This document shows, piece after piece, positions 33,172 through 45,230 of a stretch of DNA of 64,000 nt. Source of the stretch: Rhizophagus clarus. Lineage: Eukaryota; Glomeromycota; Glomeromycetes; Glomerales; Glomeraceae. The notes under the pieces are model-generated. The model was not told the DNA's origin and made no database searches. It saw only the letters and a list, made by a program, of their open reading frames with translations. A program made the position numbers and the translations under genes. Positions within the stretch are counted from its first letter, which is position 1, and every line of letters begins with the position of its first letter. The stretch covers positions 744,001-808,000 of the forward strand of contig BLAL01000079.1 in the NCBI GenBank assembly GCA_015698045.1, read 5' to 3'.

Positions 33172-35034
33172 ATGAAATTCTCCGGGGTTGTTCTAAAAAA
33201 TAGATCAGTTCGCTTAGAGAGAGAAGCCAAAAATTTTCAAGAGCTGCTTAATGCTTGTCGCAGTGGTGACTTAGAACGAGTTGAAAGGTTATTAAAATTC
33301 CTAGTTAATTACTCCATTTACCTGCAAGTTACATTAGACTAATTTAATCGTTTGTTATATTATAAAATAAGCTTGGTCAGAAATTTTGCAGTGCCAATTA
33401 ATAGAACCGATGATTGGCAGTGCTCTCCCCTATTTCTCGCTTGTCTATGGTAAATACATGTGATATTATAGTTGATTGATTTTGACTATATTAATTTTAA
33501 TTTTTAATTTTTTAGTGGACATTATAACGGTAAGCTATACTTTATATTCCATTTTGTTGTGAATTAAACTTACATTTTTGGAGTATTTAGTTGTAAAATT
33601 CTTACTTGAGAATGGAGCACGATGTGAGCGAAATACCTTTGAAGGAGAACGGTAAGTCCACTTCTTAAAAACAAAATTTTTCTTTAACATTAATTTATCG
33701 AGTTGTTTATTCTTAGTTGCATATATGGAGCATTGACAACAGAAATACGACAACTTTTATCAAGTTATAAGTACACTAAAGCAGTTGACGAAATTTTTCC
33801 TTATCGCAAATTCTTTTCCCAACTTTTAGAACGACCTTTTGAAACTTTTAGTGATGTTATTTTCAAATTACATGTCTCGACCGATATAGAAAAAACTGTA
33901 GAAATTCCGGCTCATAGATTTGTTCTATATGCTCGATCAACATTCTTTGCAAGTAATCTTCAGACAATTTGGCGTACATCTAAAGTAATTGAAATTCAAG
34001 AGATACAAATTCATCCAATATGTTTTCGTGAAATGTTGAGATATTTTTATACTGGTGAAGTTGTTTCGATATCAGGTGATTTAATAGATAACATGTTACA
34101 ATTATGTAATTATGTCCGTCTAGATGATTTAGTTAAACGATACGAAGAAGTAAAAAATGTTAAAAATGTTCAGGAACGGAATAAAATCGAACTTCAGCAG
34201 GTTCAGCAGGATTTTACTAATTTCCTTAAAAATGTTATACTTAAAGGAAAACAATATTTTTACGCTGATTCAAGTGAAAAGAAAGATTATAACGTACAGA
34301 ATGGAATAAACGGAGTTGGATTTAATAATACAGAGCCAAAATTCATAGGACCTCAACAATTTGCTCAAAATGATATTTGTATTAGGGTGGAAAACGAAAT
34401 TTTCACCTGCCATAAAGCATTTCTCACTGGCCGTAGTGAATATTTCAATGCCATGTTTAATGGGCCATTTGCTAAATCAATAATGAAACAGCCTATAGTT
34501 ACGGTTTCAGATCTTTCTCCGGGAATATTTGCTTTAATTCTCGAGTTTATATATACAGACAAGTGTGATATACCAGAATCAGCGGCATATGAAGTATTAA
34601 TAAAGGCTGATATGTTTTTACTAGATAAACTAAAATCCTTTGCATCTATTGTATTAACATCTTCATCCAAGCCACTTGAAGATATTTACGTACTTATGCG
34701 TACGGCTATTGATTTAAATATTGAGAGATTAGAACAATGGTGTTCTCGTTGGTTTGCTGAACATTTAAATGAAGTTTTAGAAGATCAAAGATTTTTAGAT
34801 TTGATTTATGAATCCGCTCATTCGATTCAACAAAGACAAGAAACTGATACTATCCCTTTTGTTGATGATTTAAGATATTGGTTATCTAAAAAATATAGTG
34901 TACTTGAAGAAGATATTGATAAAAAAAGCGGTAAAGTACGAGAAGATGAGGATATTACCGCTTGGGAAACAGAATATAATTCAAACTTGGAAAAAATCGA
35001 TCAAATTTTATTAAAATTAAATTTAGATGCTTAA
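33172..35034 (+). CDS. ABTB1-like ankyrin and double-BTB protein
   Basis: Exons 33172-33287, 33372-33449, 33516-33529, 33591-33651 and 33717-35034 sum to 1587 nt, giving 528 aa (human ABTB1 is 478). N-terminal ankyrin repeats (NACRSGDLERVE; VPINRTDDWQCSPLFLACLC; GHYNVVKFLLENGARCE) come first. They are followed by the family's ERCIYGAL motif, a first BTB domain (SDVIFKLHVSTD...FRVLRYFYTG-type end) and a second (ICIRVENEIFTCHKAFLTGR...LILEFIYTDKCDI). The tail has the ABTB1 signature RQETDTIPFVDDLRYWLSKK. BTB-BACK-like proteins of this kind serve as substrate adaptors for CUL3 ubiquitin ligases, and ABTB1/BPOZ also binds eEF1A. The first donor (GTTATT) is weak but required by homology. A short upstream ORF (ATG 33150 to TAG ending at 33203) overlaps the start. 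Confidence 0.88.
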
Positions 35035-35172
35035 TTATTTATTGTAGCAAATTCATTGTTGTAATTTATCTTTCAGAATATTTTTCGTAATCTCCCGTCA
35101 TGATCTAAGTCCATCAACATCACTTTGAGACAATTAACTTATAATGAACAACTAAATTACATAAACTAAATT

Positions 35173-36819
35173 TCAAGGAATCCGACTTTTAAATAATGTA
35201 TATCGATCAATATTATCCAGCGTTATTTCTGGTTTTTTTAAATTGTCATTTGAATTTTCAAGAATTTGACTTTTAGCTTCTTTTTCTTCCTTTTCTGCAA
35301 GTACATGTTCTTCAAATTTTTTAGCTTGTGCTCTCTCTTCTGTTTCACGCGTTTCCATGCTAGCATATCTTCTATGAGCAAATCCAAGTAAATTTATTCC
35401 AACTAATAATTTTAATAATATCAACATAACGTACGCTAGAATCCCACATAAGATCCATATAATAGGAGGTTGTGTAGCAACATTAACAATTGGCATATTT
35501 TTTGGATCATCTTCCATATCTTGTATCAGATCATAAATCATTGAGATAGTTTGTGAAGTCATGCTAATTGTAAAACATGTCAACGGGAATGCAGCAAATC
35601 CAATTCGACGAGAAACTATTGGTGACTGATTAACAAATTTTTGTGGTCTAACATTATTATTAATTCCATCAGAATTTCTCGTCGGATTCCCAATTACGAG
35701 ATCCCTTGATAATAAGTCGATGTACCTATCATAGATACTTGTTCGAATATGATTAAACTTTGTAATAAATGCATGTTTTAACCAATCAACCAACAATTCA
35801 GACAATAATACAAATAATACTGGAGTCATTAATGTTTCAACAGTAGTCATTGCCGGAAATAATGGAATGAATGATGCAGGTAATATGGAAAATGGTGAAG
35901 GTGGAGATCCTGACAATTCGATCAAGTTTCGAACAGTTATCACTGATAAAAAAATGGCCAATTGGAACCGTTCAACTATATCAGCACAACTTAATTGAAA
36001 TAAATTTTCCTTTTCGAATCTTTTAAACACTGATCCTTTAATTTCAATGAACTGATTTGATAATAATAAAGTTAATAAAGCATTTGAATATGAGTTGATC
36101 GCTACGTTAAGAGTAATGGCTTGATAAAATAAAACTATCGAGTGTATGAGGATATAAATTAATGCCAAAACGAAAAACTTAATTGCTCTCCAATCTGGAT
36201 TATTATTACTATCATCAGAATCATCTTTTCTTTTTCCAAGTGTTGATTTAGAAAATAGGGAATCAAGAATATCTCCACCAAAAGAACAACAAAGTCGATC
36301 GAAAATTTCAAGAACGTTGAAGATAACGTATAATTTAATAGCAGATTGGCCACGAATTATATGATATATTCGTGATGCATCTACATTTTGAAGTGCCATA
36401 CAAACCAAAATTATAAGTAGACCTTTAAGTAAATCACATTTTTGCGATAAATTTAAAATATTATATTTTCGTTGATTGCCATTTTCGTTATTAAAAAATG
36501 ACACAATGTTCGTGATTAATGAATAAAAAGCAAATATTACACGTAAAGGAAGAATAGTGAGTGTATATAAAAAAGAATCTAAACAAATAAAAAATCCAAA
36601 AATCATGAGTTTTTCAATTGACCATGGAATACCAAGAAAATTGGTCACTCTTTCTCTTTTAAGTTCTTGTAAAGCATCAAATTCAGATGCTGTTAATTCA
36701 TCTTTGAAATAGTCCCATAGAGTAAAAAATGGAACTGATGTATTTTGTGCATTATTAAATTCTTTTTGTTTAGGGGGTTCATTTTGTAAAGTTGATAACT
36801 CCGGCTTAGCAACTGTCAT
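35173..36819 (-). CDS. TAPT1/EMP65-family ER membrane protein
   Basis: Single-exon 548-aa frame from ATG 36819. Family landmarks in order: LWDYFKDELTASEFD, RERVTNFLGIPWSIEKLMIF, FFICLDSFLYTLTILPLRVI, CDLLKGLLIILVCMALQNVD, SRIYHIIRGQSAIKLYVIFN, SFGGDILDSLFSKST, TLNVAINSYSNALLTLLLSN, IEIKGSVFKRFEKENLFQLS, WLKHAFITKFNHIRTSIYDR, and a C-terminal IDRYTLF motif. Around six to seven membrane segments; acidic/Lys-rich cytosolic C-terminus. Yeast EMP65 works with SLP1 in protecting soluble ER proteins; vertebrate TAPT1 affects ciliary and axial patterning. It is intronless, unlike most neighbours. Only 138 bp separate its stop from that of ABTB1. Confidence 0.92.
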   Translation of the reverse strand: MTVAKPELSTLQNEPPKQKEFNNAQNTSVPFFTLWDYFKDELTASEFDALQELKRERVTNFLGIPWSIEKLMIFGFFICLDSFLYTLTILPLRVIFAFYSLITNIVSFFNNENGNQRKYNILNLSQKCDLLKGLLIILVCMALQNVDASRIYHIIRGQSAIKLYVIFNVLEIFDRLCCSFGGDILDSLFSKSTLGKRKDDSDDSNNNPDWRAIKFFVLALIYILIHSIVLFYQAITLNVAINSYSNALLTLLLSNQFIEIKGSVFKRFEKENLFQLSCADIVERFQLAIFLSVITVRNLIELSGSPPSPFSILPASFIPLFPAMTTVETLMTPVLFVLLSELLVDWLKHAFITKFNHIRTSIYDRYIDLLSRDLVIGNPTRNSDGINNNVRPQKFVNQSPIVSRRIGFAAFPLTCFTISMTSQTISMIYDLIQDMEDDPKNMPIVNVATQPPIIWILCGILAYVMLILLKLLVGINLLGFAHRRYASMETRETEERAQAKKFEEHVLAEKEEKEAKSQILENSNDNLKKPEITLDNIDRYTLFKSRIP

Positions 36820-37000
36820 TATTTCAAACGAAAAATTTTTATGTATTTATTTATTAATTTTATATCGGAAAATCGATATGACCGACTGATAGTTGCTTGA
36901 TTGGACGGTGAATACTCGATAAATTGATCACGTGATTGTACTGAAACAATTTAAAGAACCACCAAAAAATTCGATATCGATTCTTTTTCATTCATTCATT

Positions 37001-37056
<56 letters not shown>

Positions 37057-37072
37057 AAAGTTTTTCAAGAAA
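36820..37072. promoter_or_regulatory. Divergent promoter region with a 50-T tract
   Basis: 253 bp between the starts of the TAPT1 gene (-) and the F-box gene (+). It contains an uninterrupted run of 50 T at 37003-37052, only 20 bp before the F-box ATG, preceded by TTCATTCATTCATT. Poly(dA:dT) tracts exclude nucleosomes in fungi. If the tract is transcribed, the F-box 5' UTR would hold poly-U. No TATA box was identified. Confidence 0.6.
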
Positions 37073-38725
37073 ATGGGATCAGCTTTTTCTTGTTTAAAGC
37101 AGTCACAATCACCGCCGATACCGTCAGTTGTTTTCGAACGTTACTTTTCTTTTAACAAAAATACAGTTACAAATTTACCACCAGAATGTTTACGAGAAAT
37201 TTTTGAATATCTTGAAACAAAAGGTTCACTTTATTCATGTCTTTTAGTCAACAGAAGTTGGTGTAAAGTGGCTACTCCCATTTTATGGAAAAGCCCTTTC
37301 AAACTCTCAAATGGTTTGTCGACTGAATCTACTAAAATAATACAAGTTTATCTCACGTGTCTTAATAGAAAGTCGAAACAATATCTATTTAATAATGGAG
37401 TGATATTACCAAATAACATAATAGAGGGAATTTCTTCGCCAATATTTGATTATCCATCTTTCTTAAGAGAATTGAAATTCTCGGATATTTATAATGGAGT
37501 TTCTGATTGGTTTTCTAATGTTATTGGAAATCTTGGAGATGAGCAACAAACTACTTTCTTGAAGATTCTGATTACGGAACAATTATTTAAACTATTTATG
37601 AATCAATGCTCGACTTTCGATATCATTTCATTGTCAGACATACCCTACGAAACACCTACACCTTTATTACCGTTTTTAACCGGATCTGTTAATTGTTTTT
37701 CTCGTTTAAAAAGCTTTCATTGTGTTAGCAAACACAATAATAAAAGTGAAATTTTTAGAGCAATTTCTCAGGTATCAGAATTTATTGAAACGTTAGAAGT
37801 TGGAGGAGTTGATCATGATATGGAAGTTAAAGCTTTAGGAGTTCTAATAAGAGCTCAAAAAAAATTAAAAAAATTTAAATATACCTGGGATTACCAAACA
37901 AAGTATCAAGTTGTATTATCAGATACTCTATGTGCACTAAAATCTCAATCAAATTTTTTAACAACGATTCAATTCGAATATTGTAACTTTCATCATTGTA
38001 ATTCTATGGAAGCATTAGTAGATTTTGAAAATCTAGAATTTATACAATTTATTCATTGTATATATATTGGAGATAAAATGAGTTCTTTTACTAATGCAAA
38101 ATTTCCACGTCTAAAATATGTTGGATTTTATACTAATTACATAGAATCTCCTCGGTATTGGGTATGTCCTAATGATGTAGCCGCATTAATTGAAAATTGT
38201 CATAATAGTCTGGAACAAGTTTTGTTGCCAAGAACTGGGAATTGCACTATATCTTCTCATAAATTAGTAAAAGCTCTTAGATTATGTAGAAATATCAAGG
38301 ATTTAAAAATACAAATGGGTGAAGGTGATATTGAAGAATTTTTGGAATTTTTAAGGAATAATGAAAGATTGGAAAAAGCAACTTTAATTTGTTATGGTGA
38401 TTCAAATATTGAATATTTCTTTACAAAAACAAATCAATTATGGCCAAATACTTTATCATCATTAAACCTGAAAGGACAATGGATTATTTCTCCTGAATAT
38501 TTAAAGACACTATTAAAAGAATGTAAATCTTCAATAAAACAATTGGATTTACATTCTTCTCATATAACCGATGATCATGTTGGTGCTGTAATTGAATATG
38601 TTAAAGAAATGAGATCTGCTAAAAAAACAACTTTACATAGTTGTTTAATATCCGGCGAACGGATGTCTGAAGAAGGAAGGCGAAAAGCGAGAGAGTTTGT
38701 AAACCTAACAAAAATTTTCCTATAA
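37073..38725 (+). CDS. F-box/LRR-like protein with N-myristoylation signal
   Basis: Single exon, 550 aa. The N-terminus MGSAFSCLKQ fits an N-myristoylation signal (Gly2, Ser6) with an adjacent Cys7 that could be palmitoylated. An F-box follows at ~38-80 (NLPPECLREIFEYLETKGSL, then CLLVNRSWCKVATPILWKSP). The rest is a string of leucine-rich, loosely repeated segments (for example LSSLNLKGQWIISPEYLKTL), typical of the large F-box family of Rhizophagus. F-box proteins recruit substrates to SCF (SKP1-CUL1) ubiquitin ligases. The lipid signal would put this one on a membrane. Substrate unknown. Confidence 0.82.
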   Translation: MGSAFSCLKQSQSPPIPSVVFERYFSFNKNTVTNLPPECLREIFEYLETKGSLYSCLLVNRSWCKVATPILWKSPFKLSNGLSTESTKIIQVYLTCLNRKSKQYLFNNGVILPNNIIEGISSPIFDYPSFLRELKFSDIYNGVSDWFSNVIGNLGDEQQTTFLKILITEQLFKLFMNQCSTFDIISLSDIPYETPTPLLPFLTGSVNCFSRLKSFHCVSKHNNKSEIFRAISQVSEFIETLEVGGVDHDMEVKALGVLIRAQKKLKKFKYTWDYQTKYQVVLSDTLCALKSQSNFLTTIQFEYCNFHHCNSMEALVDFENLEFIQFIHCIYIGDKMSSFTNAKFPRLKYVGFYTNYIESPRYWVCPNDVAALIENCHNSLEQVLLPRTGNCTISSHKLVKALRLCRNIKDLKIQMGEGDIEEFLEFLRNNERLEKATLICYGDSNIEYFFTKTNQLWPNTLSSLNLKGQWIISPEYLKTLLKECKSSIKQLDLHSSHITDDHVGAVIEYVKEMRSAKKTTLHSCLISGERMSEEGRRKAREFVNLTKIFL

Positions 38726-39207
38726 TAGATAGGCACTATCCAAACAAAAATTGTTATTTTTTGGAAGGTATACAATTAACAATTACACAAACATTTTTAA
38801 TTATAGTTTCTAAAATTTCCCTATTGAATAGAGTTAATATGTAAAATATTAATTGTATGTAGCATTAAATAATAAAATAATACGGTATATATATTATAAT
38901 GATAAATAAAGATGGATTTTTATGTTGCCACTCGAAATGGCAGGAAAATAAATATATTTACCAAATCGAATCTGTTCCCTTCAATAAAATCCATAAAATT
39001 ACAATAAATGCAGAACACAATTGACCGTGATCGATGATCGCTTTGTGCCACCAGTATCTTGTGCTGTGATGGGTCTAGAGAGAAAGGTAATGGCTAGTTC
39101 GTTCCAAAGTTCTTTCCTTGGAAACTCATATAGTAATATATATTCACGTGAGATTGTAATATCATTAAGAACTAAGCTAAACACCGATAATTTACTCATG
39201 CCTCAGC
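38726..39207. other. Intergenic / bck1 leader with overlapping upstream ORF
   Basis: Contains the 3' end of the F-box transcript and the presumed 5' leader of the MAPKKK gene. An upstream ORF from ATG 39069 to TAA at 39222-39224 (52 codons) overlaps the main start at 39208 in another frame, if the leader is transcribed unspliced. No other gene is seen. Confidence 0.5.
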
Positions 39208-42200
39208 ATGCTGTCGGTAAATAATCAGAGACGTCCTTCAGTCGGCACTAATGTGGCTTCTAGTATGGGCGTAAGAAGGCCTTCAGACGGAAATGTTCAA
39301 CCCATATTAAATAATATGAACGACTCAACGTCTAATGATGGTCAAAAAAAAAATCCTACTTCTCCTATATTAACTGGAAAACCTTCAAATGGTCATTTCC
39401 CTATTGCTGAACAACGTTCACGTTCATCTTCGGTGTCTAGCATGCAATCTTCTGGGAGTTATTTACAAGAATTACCTGGAGTATATAGTCAGTTAGAACT
39501 TTTAAATTCCTCTTTACAGAGACAAAATATTATCCCTGCTGAAATTGTTACAGATCTAATAACAAATGAAGCTACCTCCTCAGGACGACATCATTCTCCA
39601 CCTTCTCCTGTGAGCGCAAATGCTGACGGGTCTAATGTTAACAGTCCAACTAGTGCAGCTGCCTCATTGACTCGTAGAGATCATATAACTGGACACACTC
39701 ATGATCGAAGTAGATCTGCCTCTTTCGATGGAGAAATTGAACCTTCTGCATGGACACTGGAGAGAGTTTTAGAATGGCTTGACGATAATTCTTTTAGTGA
39801 ATATAGGCCAATGTTTATTGGTATTAAATTTTTTTATTTTTTTTTTTTTTCAAACTATTAAAAAAAAAAAATCTTATTTTATTAATAGATTTCATTCTAT
39901 TTAGAGAATAACTTGTGTGGAGAACAATTTTTTGCTCTTGGCAAATTTAAAACAATTAAGAATATTGTAGAAAGTGGTGAAAATCGATATAGATTAATAA
40001 ATGCAATTAGAAAGATTGGTGATGTAAGGCCAAAGCGACAATCATTTTCTAATAAGGTTTTAATTAATCATTATAATATTTATAATTCTTTCTTATGGTC
40101 TTATCATTATTCTAATCCTGATGATAAATTGTTTAGGGAAATCAACCAGATGTACAAAGTCCGCATCCAGGAGGCCAATTGTCATCATCCAATTCTATTA
40201 ATGAACAAAATTCTCCGACAACTCCAACTACGCAGTCAGTACCTTCACCAACAGAACAAATGTCGAAACAAAAATCTTTAAAATTATCAACAAGCTTTCC
40301 CGAATTGCGTAGTGTTAAAGGTCCTATAACAAGTCCAGTTATAGGTCCAAGGCATTCTTCAATTGGCTGGCAAAATAAGAATAATAATACATCAAATTCG
40401 ACAGTAATTCCTTCTACAATAAAAGAGACAGATTCTTCTACCGAAAATACTGTCGTTCCTTCCATGATTAATAATGATAAATGGCCAAAGTCATCAGTAC
40501 ATAATAATCCTTCTGTTGTACAGAAACAGACATCAGAAGATATTACAAGTCCTCTTTCTCCTAATCCTAACAGAAAAATCAAAGGAGGACTTAATTCGTC
40601 TCTTAAAATAGTAAGAAGTGCATCGTTATGTTACATTTTTATAGTCTAAAGTTTAAAGTGGCTATTTAATTCAATTTCCTACTTTTTCTGATATATTTTG
40701 TTAGCACGGTGAAACCATACCTGATATCGGAGAAACCAATATTTTTGTCGGTCTGCCAAAGAATGTTCAAGTGACTTTTGATAATAAAAATTTCCGTGTG
40801 GTTGATCTTAGCGGTCGAGAAGATCCTTTTACAATCAAAGAAGCAATTTTTTCTCAATTTTCTCAATTGGAAATTCCTCAAAATGAGAGGGAGCACTGCA
40901 CATTTCATTTAACTGAAATTGGACAAAAAGAAACTGGTGTGTTACTTTACATGTGTGTCTTATTTAAACAAAAATTAAAAACATTTTTTTTTTTTTTTTT
41001 TAGGCTCCGCGATAGATGATGAGACATTGATTCAAAAATGTAAGCAGGCTGATGATCGTGGGACATTAAAGCTGTTGATTAAGCGAAAACAATTGTCTGA
41101 TCCATGTCATGGGCAAAGTCATAATATGCAAGGGTATAGTGATTCAGGGAAAAGTTCGTCTCCTTCAAATTTAATTTCTGGGGGAGATCAATCAAACAAA
41201 TTAAAAATCTTAAGACGTACAACCCCTCCAGAAATGTCACCACCACATTTTTCGCCGGAGTCAAATCATTCATTACCGTTTAATAATAATAATGATGAAA
41301 GAAAGTATTCTAATTTTACTGGTGGATTTAATCCTATAATTCCAGAACGTTGGAAAGCTGAAGGTCTTAGTCATTTAACAGAAGAATCACAGGATTTTAG
41401 TAAATTTAGAGAACTTAAGGATGCAGCTTTTCAAATGCCACATATGTATTCACCAGAGCATAAAACACATTATCGGACTCCTCCCAATTCCAATTACTCG
41501 CCTTATATTAAAAATCACCGTCGTTATGATAGGGAAAATCCTAACTACTCAATTTTACCATCATCACAACATCATGCAAGTGACGTTGATTATTCTCGTA
41601 ATAACGCTCCTTTAAAACCTAGGTCACAACCACCTCCTTCATCAAAGCATCCATATGCTTTACAGCCTGCGAACGGTATGATGAATACGAGACGTCCTCC
41701 AAGTCGAGAAAGTATTATAAGAAATTCAGATAATGGTGCCCGAAATCCTCCACCACCACCAATACCACCAAAACCACAGAAATCTCAACAATCATTAATG
41801 TCAATATCCGGAGGAATATATATGTATCCTCAACATAATTATAATAGTAAATCACAACCTCATTTGCCCCTCTCTCAAAAATCAACAATTAATCCAGAAT
41901 CAGAACATTATCAGCATACTATGCATGCAATATCCGATCCTGATCTTCCTTTAAGGGAACTTCAACTCTCACAACCAGGAAAAGAATTTAATCGACATAG
42001 AATTCAAGAGTCTGTTAAGGCTCTGTTTCCAGAGGAAGGGGATGAACCTCCACTATGGCAAAAAATTACATTGTCATCCCAATCAAAAGAGGAAGAAGAA
42101 TCATTTTGGGCTGAAGAACCTAAACCTTCTACTCAAAATGCAATTTCTTCTTTTAATGATGAGGAAATATCGGAATCATTTAAAGACAAAATTACTTCAA

Positions 42201-44775
42201 ACGAAGGGACCTCAAAATATTCACAAAATGATAATTTTTCACATATTAATGGTATTGAGCTTCCTCCTCGTACTTCTAGTATAACAAGTTCTATCGACCC
42301 ATTAAGAAAATCTCTTGATAAGACTAATATTGAAGATGATAAAAATGCACCCAGACCACCTAAGTCTTCAAATTATACGTCAGAAGATAATAGTGAAGGC
42401 GATGAAGATTTTTGGGCTCAAGAGCCAATTTCAAGTGAGTCCCAATCTTTATCCACCGGAGAAAGAAATAAAGATGAAATAGCAGCAGCGGAAGATCCTC
42501 GAATTCAAAACCAAAAATCATCCCAAAATAGCGAACAACCAACAAGTTCTCCTATTATGCACAATAATAAAAATATAAATTTAAACTCAAATAATAATTC
42601 TCCTGATATTAAAGATGATGATGATAATCAAAGACCAATTATAAAAAATATTAAACCTGATAATGGCGTAAATGGAGCAAGTTCAATATCTCCGCCTGAA
42701 GGAGTTCAGTCAGATAATAAAAGTTCTCCCCCACCACAAAAATCAAAAAACGGTTTAGCACGTACAGTATCACTACGTAGAGGTGTTACCGAATCATGGA
42801 TAGTCCGTCCTACGGCTGAAGATTTGTTTGAACAATTAGAACAATACTTTCCAGGTCATGATCTTGATAAACCTATTGTAGATGCAAATGGTTCTTCTGT
42901 TCAACAACCAATGGAAACACATAGTGCACCTACAGTACCGGAAAGAACTGGAGCGAAAATTCAAAGAGGGAAATCTATTCGCGCTGCTGCTCGTGAAGCA
43001 CACGAACGCGAACAACTCGAAAAGAAAGAGAGAAACAAAAAACTAGCTGGAGCTTTAAGTAAACTCAAAGCGACACAAAGATTAGCTAGAAAACCTACTA
43101 CTAAATTATGGGACAAAAAAACGGTTCTTGTTTCTTCACATAAAAAACCTTGTCCTCCAGATGTTCCACCTGGAGAATGTGTTTCCGCGGAAAGAAAACG
43201 TTCGTATCTTTTGATGATTTTCATTGAATTTATTGATAAGTTCTAACAATTTTTTTCTTTTTTTTTTTTTTCTTTTTTTTTAAAACAAAAAGCTGTAATA
43301 TGGGTAAAAGGTGAACTAATTGGTAAAGGAACTTTCGGAAAAGTGTTCCTTGCTATGAATTTGAATTCATCTGAAATAATAGCAGTCAAACAAATTGAAT
43401 TGCCAAAGACACAATCTGATCGGTTGAATGAAAGACAACTAAATTTGGTATCTAATAAATGAAGACTATTACTTATATGAAGACTATTACTGCATCAACT
43501 TTATCTAATTTAACTTTTGATAACATATTAGGTCAAATCTTTCAAAGACGAAATGGAAATCCTGAAAGATCTCGATCATGAACATATTGTCCAATATATT
43601 GGTTAGTTTCATATCATTATGTTTATTTTTATTATATGTGCATACAAGAAATATTTATGATTTAATTAATAGGATATGAAAAAACTGATGATGAAATCAA
43701 TATCTTTCTTGAATATGTTAATGGCGGATCTATTGGTACCTGTCTGAGGATTTATGGTGCATTTAAAGAACCTGTTGTAAGGTCGTTCACTCGGCAGATT
43801 TTATTAGGATTGCAGTATTTACATGAAAAAGGGATATTACACAGAGTAAATGTTATTTTATTCTTTTATTGGCTTATAATATACGAATCAGTATATTTAA
43901 TTTTCCATTAATTTATTAGGATATTAAAGCAGATAATATACTTGTTGATGAAGAAGGATGTTGCAAAATTTCTGATTTTGGAATATCAAAAAAGAGTGGC
44001 ATGTATAATTATTATTAGTATTAGTATTTTAAAATATCCTATTTTCTGATTTATTTATTTACTTTTAACTTTTAATTAGAACATCTTGCTGCTTATGATC
44101 ATAATTCAAATATGTCATTGCAAGGCACTATCTTTTGGATGGCACCAGAAGTATTTAATTCTACTAAAGGTTATAGTGCTAAAGTTGATATATGGTAAGA
44201 CTTTATATTAATATAATATTATTACATATAAAATAAAATTATATAACATGATTCTATCTTAATACCCTTATATTTTAGGAGTCTTGGTTGTGTTGTACTT
44301 GAAATGTTTGCTGGTGAAAGACCATGGAATAATTTAACAGACCTTGCTGCTATGTTTAAAGTAAGTATATATTAAAAAACATAAAAATTATTATTTTTTT
44401 TGATTTAAATTGTATTATATAAATTATAGCTTGGAAGTGAAAAAAAAGCACCACCAATAAAAGAAGGTATTGATATGTCACCTGAAGCCAGAAACTTTTT
44501 AGATCAATGCTTTATAATGTAAGTTAAAATTTTTTATTAATAATTTATTTATTAATAATATAATCAATATTTTATTTTATTTATTAAAGAGAACCTGAAA
44601 AACGACCAACTGCAAAACAACTTTTACATCATCCTTTTACACAAGAAGATTCTAATTTTCATTTTAAAGTAATTTTGTTATTTTTATTTTATTTTATTTT
44701 TTTTGCTTATTTAAATAATAATTAAATTTAATTTATAATTTATAGGAATATATTTCAATACCTGGACGTACTTAA
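39208..44775 (+). CDS. bck1: BCK1/MKH1-type MAPKKK (SAM, RA-like, kinase)
   Basis: Fourteen exons: 39208-39820, 39905-40056, 40137-40610, 40705-40936, 41004-43199, 43293-43447, 43532-43601, 43673-43845, 43920-43998, 44080-44194, 44279-44360, 44430-44518, 44590-44668, 44746-44775; sum 4539 nt, giving 1512 aa. Order: Ser-rich leader; SAM domain (~180-255, WTLERVLEWLDDNSFSEYRP); a ubiquitin-fold/RA-like domain (~415-520, IFVGLPKNVQVTFDNKNFRV); a long Pro/Ser/Asn-rich linker; kinase domain (~1223-1500). Kinase motifs are all present: GKGTFGKV, AVKQ, HRDIKADN, DFG, WMAPE. The C-terminal part (KVDIWSLGCVVLEMFAGERP and LDQCFIIEPEKRPTAKQLL) resembles BCK1 more than STE11. By homology it would act between PKC1 and the MKK-SLT2 MAP kinases of the cell-wall integrity pathway. 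Intron 43999-44079 appears to use a GC donor; the donor at 43200 (GTTCGT) is weak but keeps frame. Confidence 0.88.
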
Positions 44776-45230
44776 ATATTTAAATTATATAAATAAAAAA
44801 GAAAAAAAAATTATAAATATATAATTGTAAAAAAAAGAAAAATAATTATTATAGTATATTTATTATTATTTTTTTTATAAAATATTATTTGTTAAATAAG
44901 ATTTTATTGTTTATTTTTTAACAAATTTACTTTTTTATAAAAATAATAATTATTATTTTATTTAATTATTTACTTTAAACAAAAGAAATTTTATACCAAA
45001 TTTTTTGTAGACTTTTTTTATTATATTTGTTTAGCTAAATTTATTTATATGTATATATTTGAATTTTTTTTTTTTACAAGTACCAATTTTTATGATTTAA
45101 TAATTATTTGTTAATAAAATTTTTTGTAATGGGTTTTATAATAAAAAAAAAAATTTTATTAATAAATAATAATATTTATTAATAATTATTAATAAATTTA
45201 ATTAAAAGAATTTTGGAGGAATTCTTTCCT
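44776..45230. other. AT-rich, no feature
   Basis: Very AT-rich sequence after the bck1 stop, with runs such as AATAATAATTATT. No gene or repeat family recognised. Confidence 0.6.
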
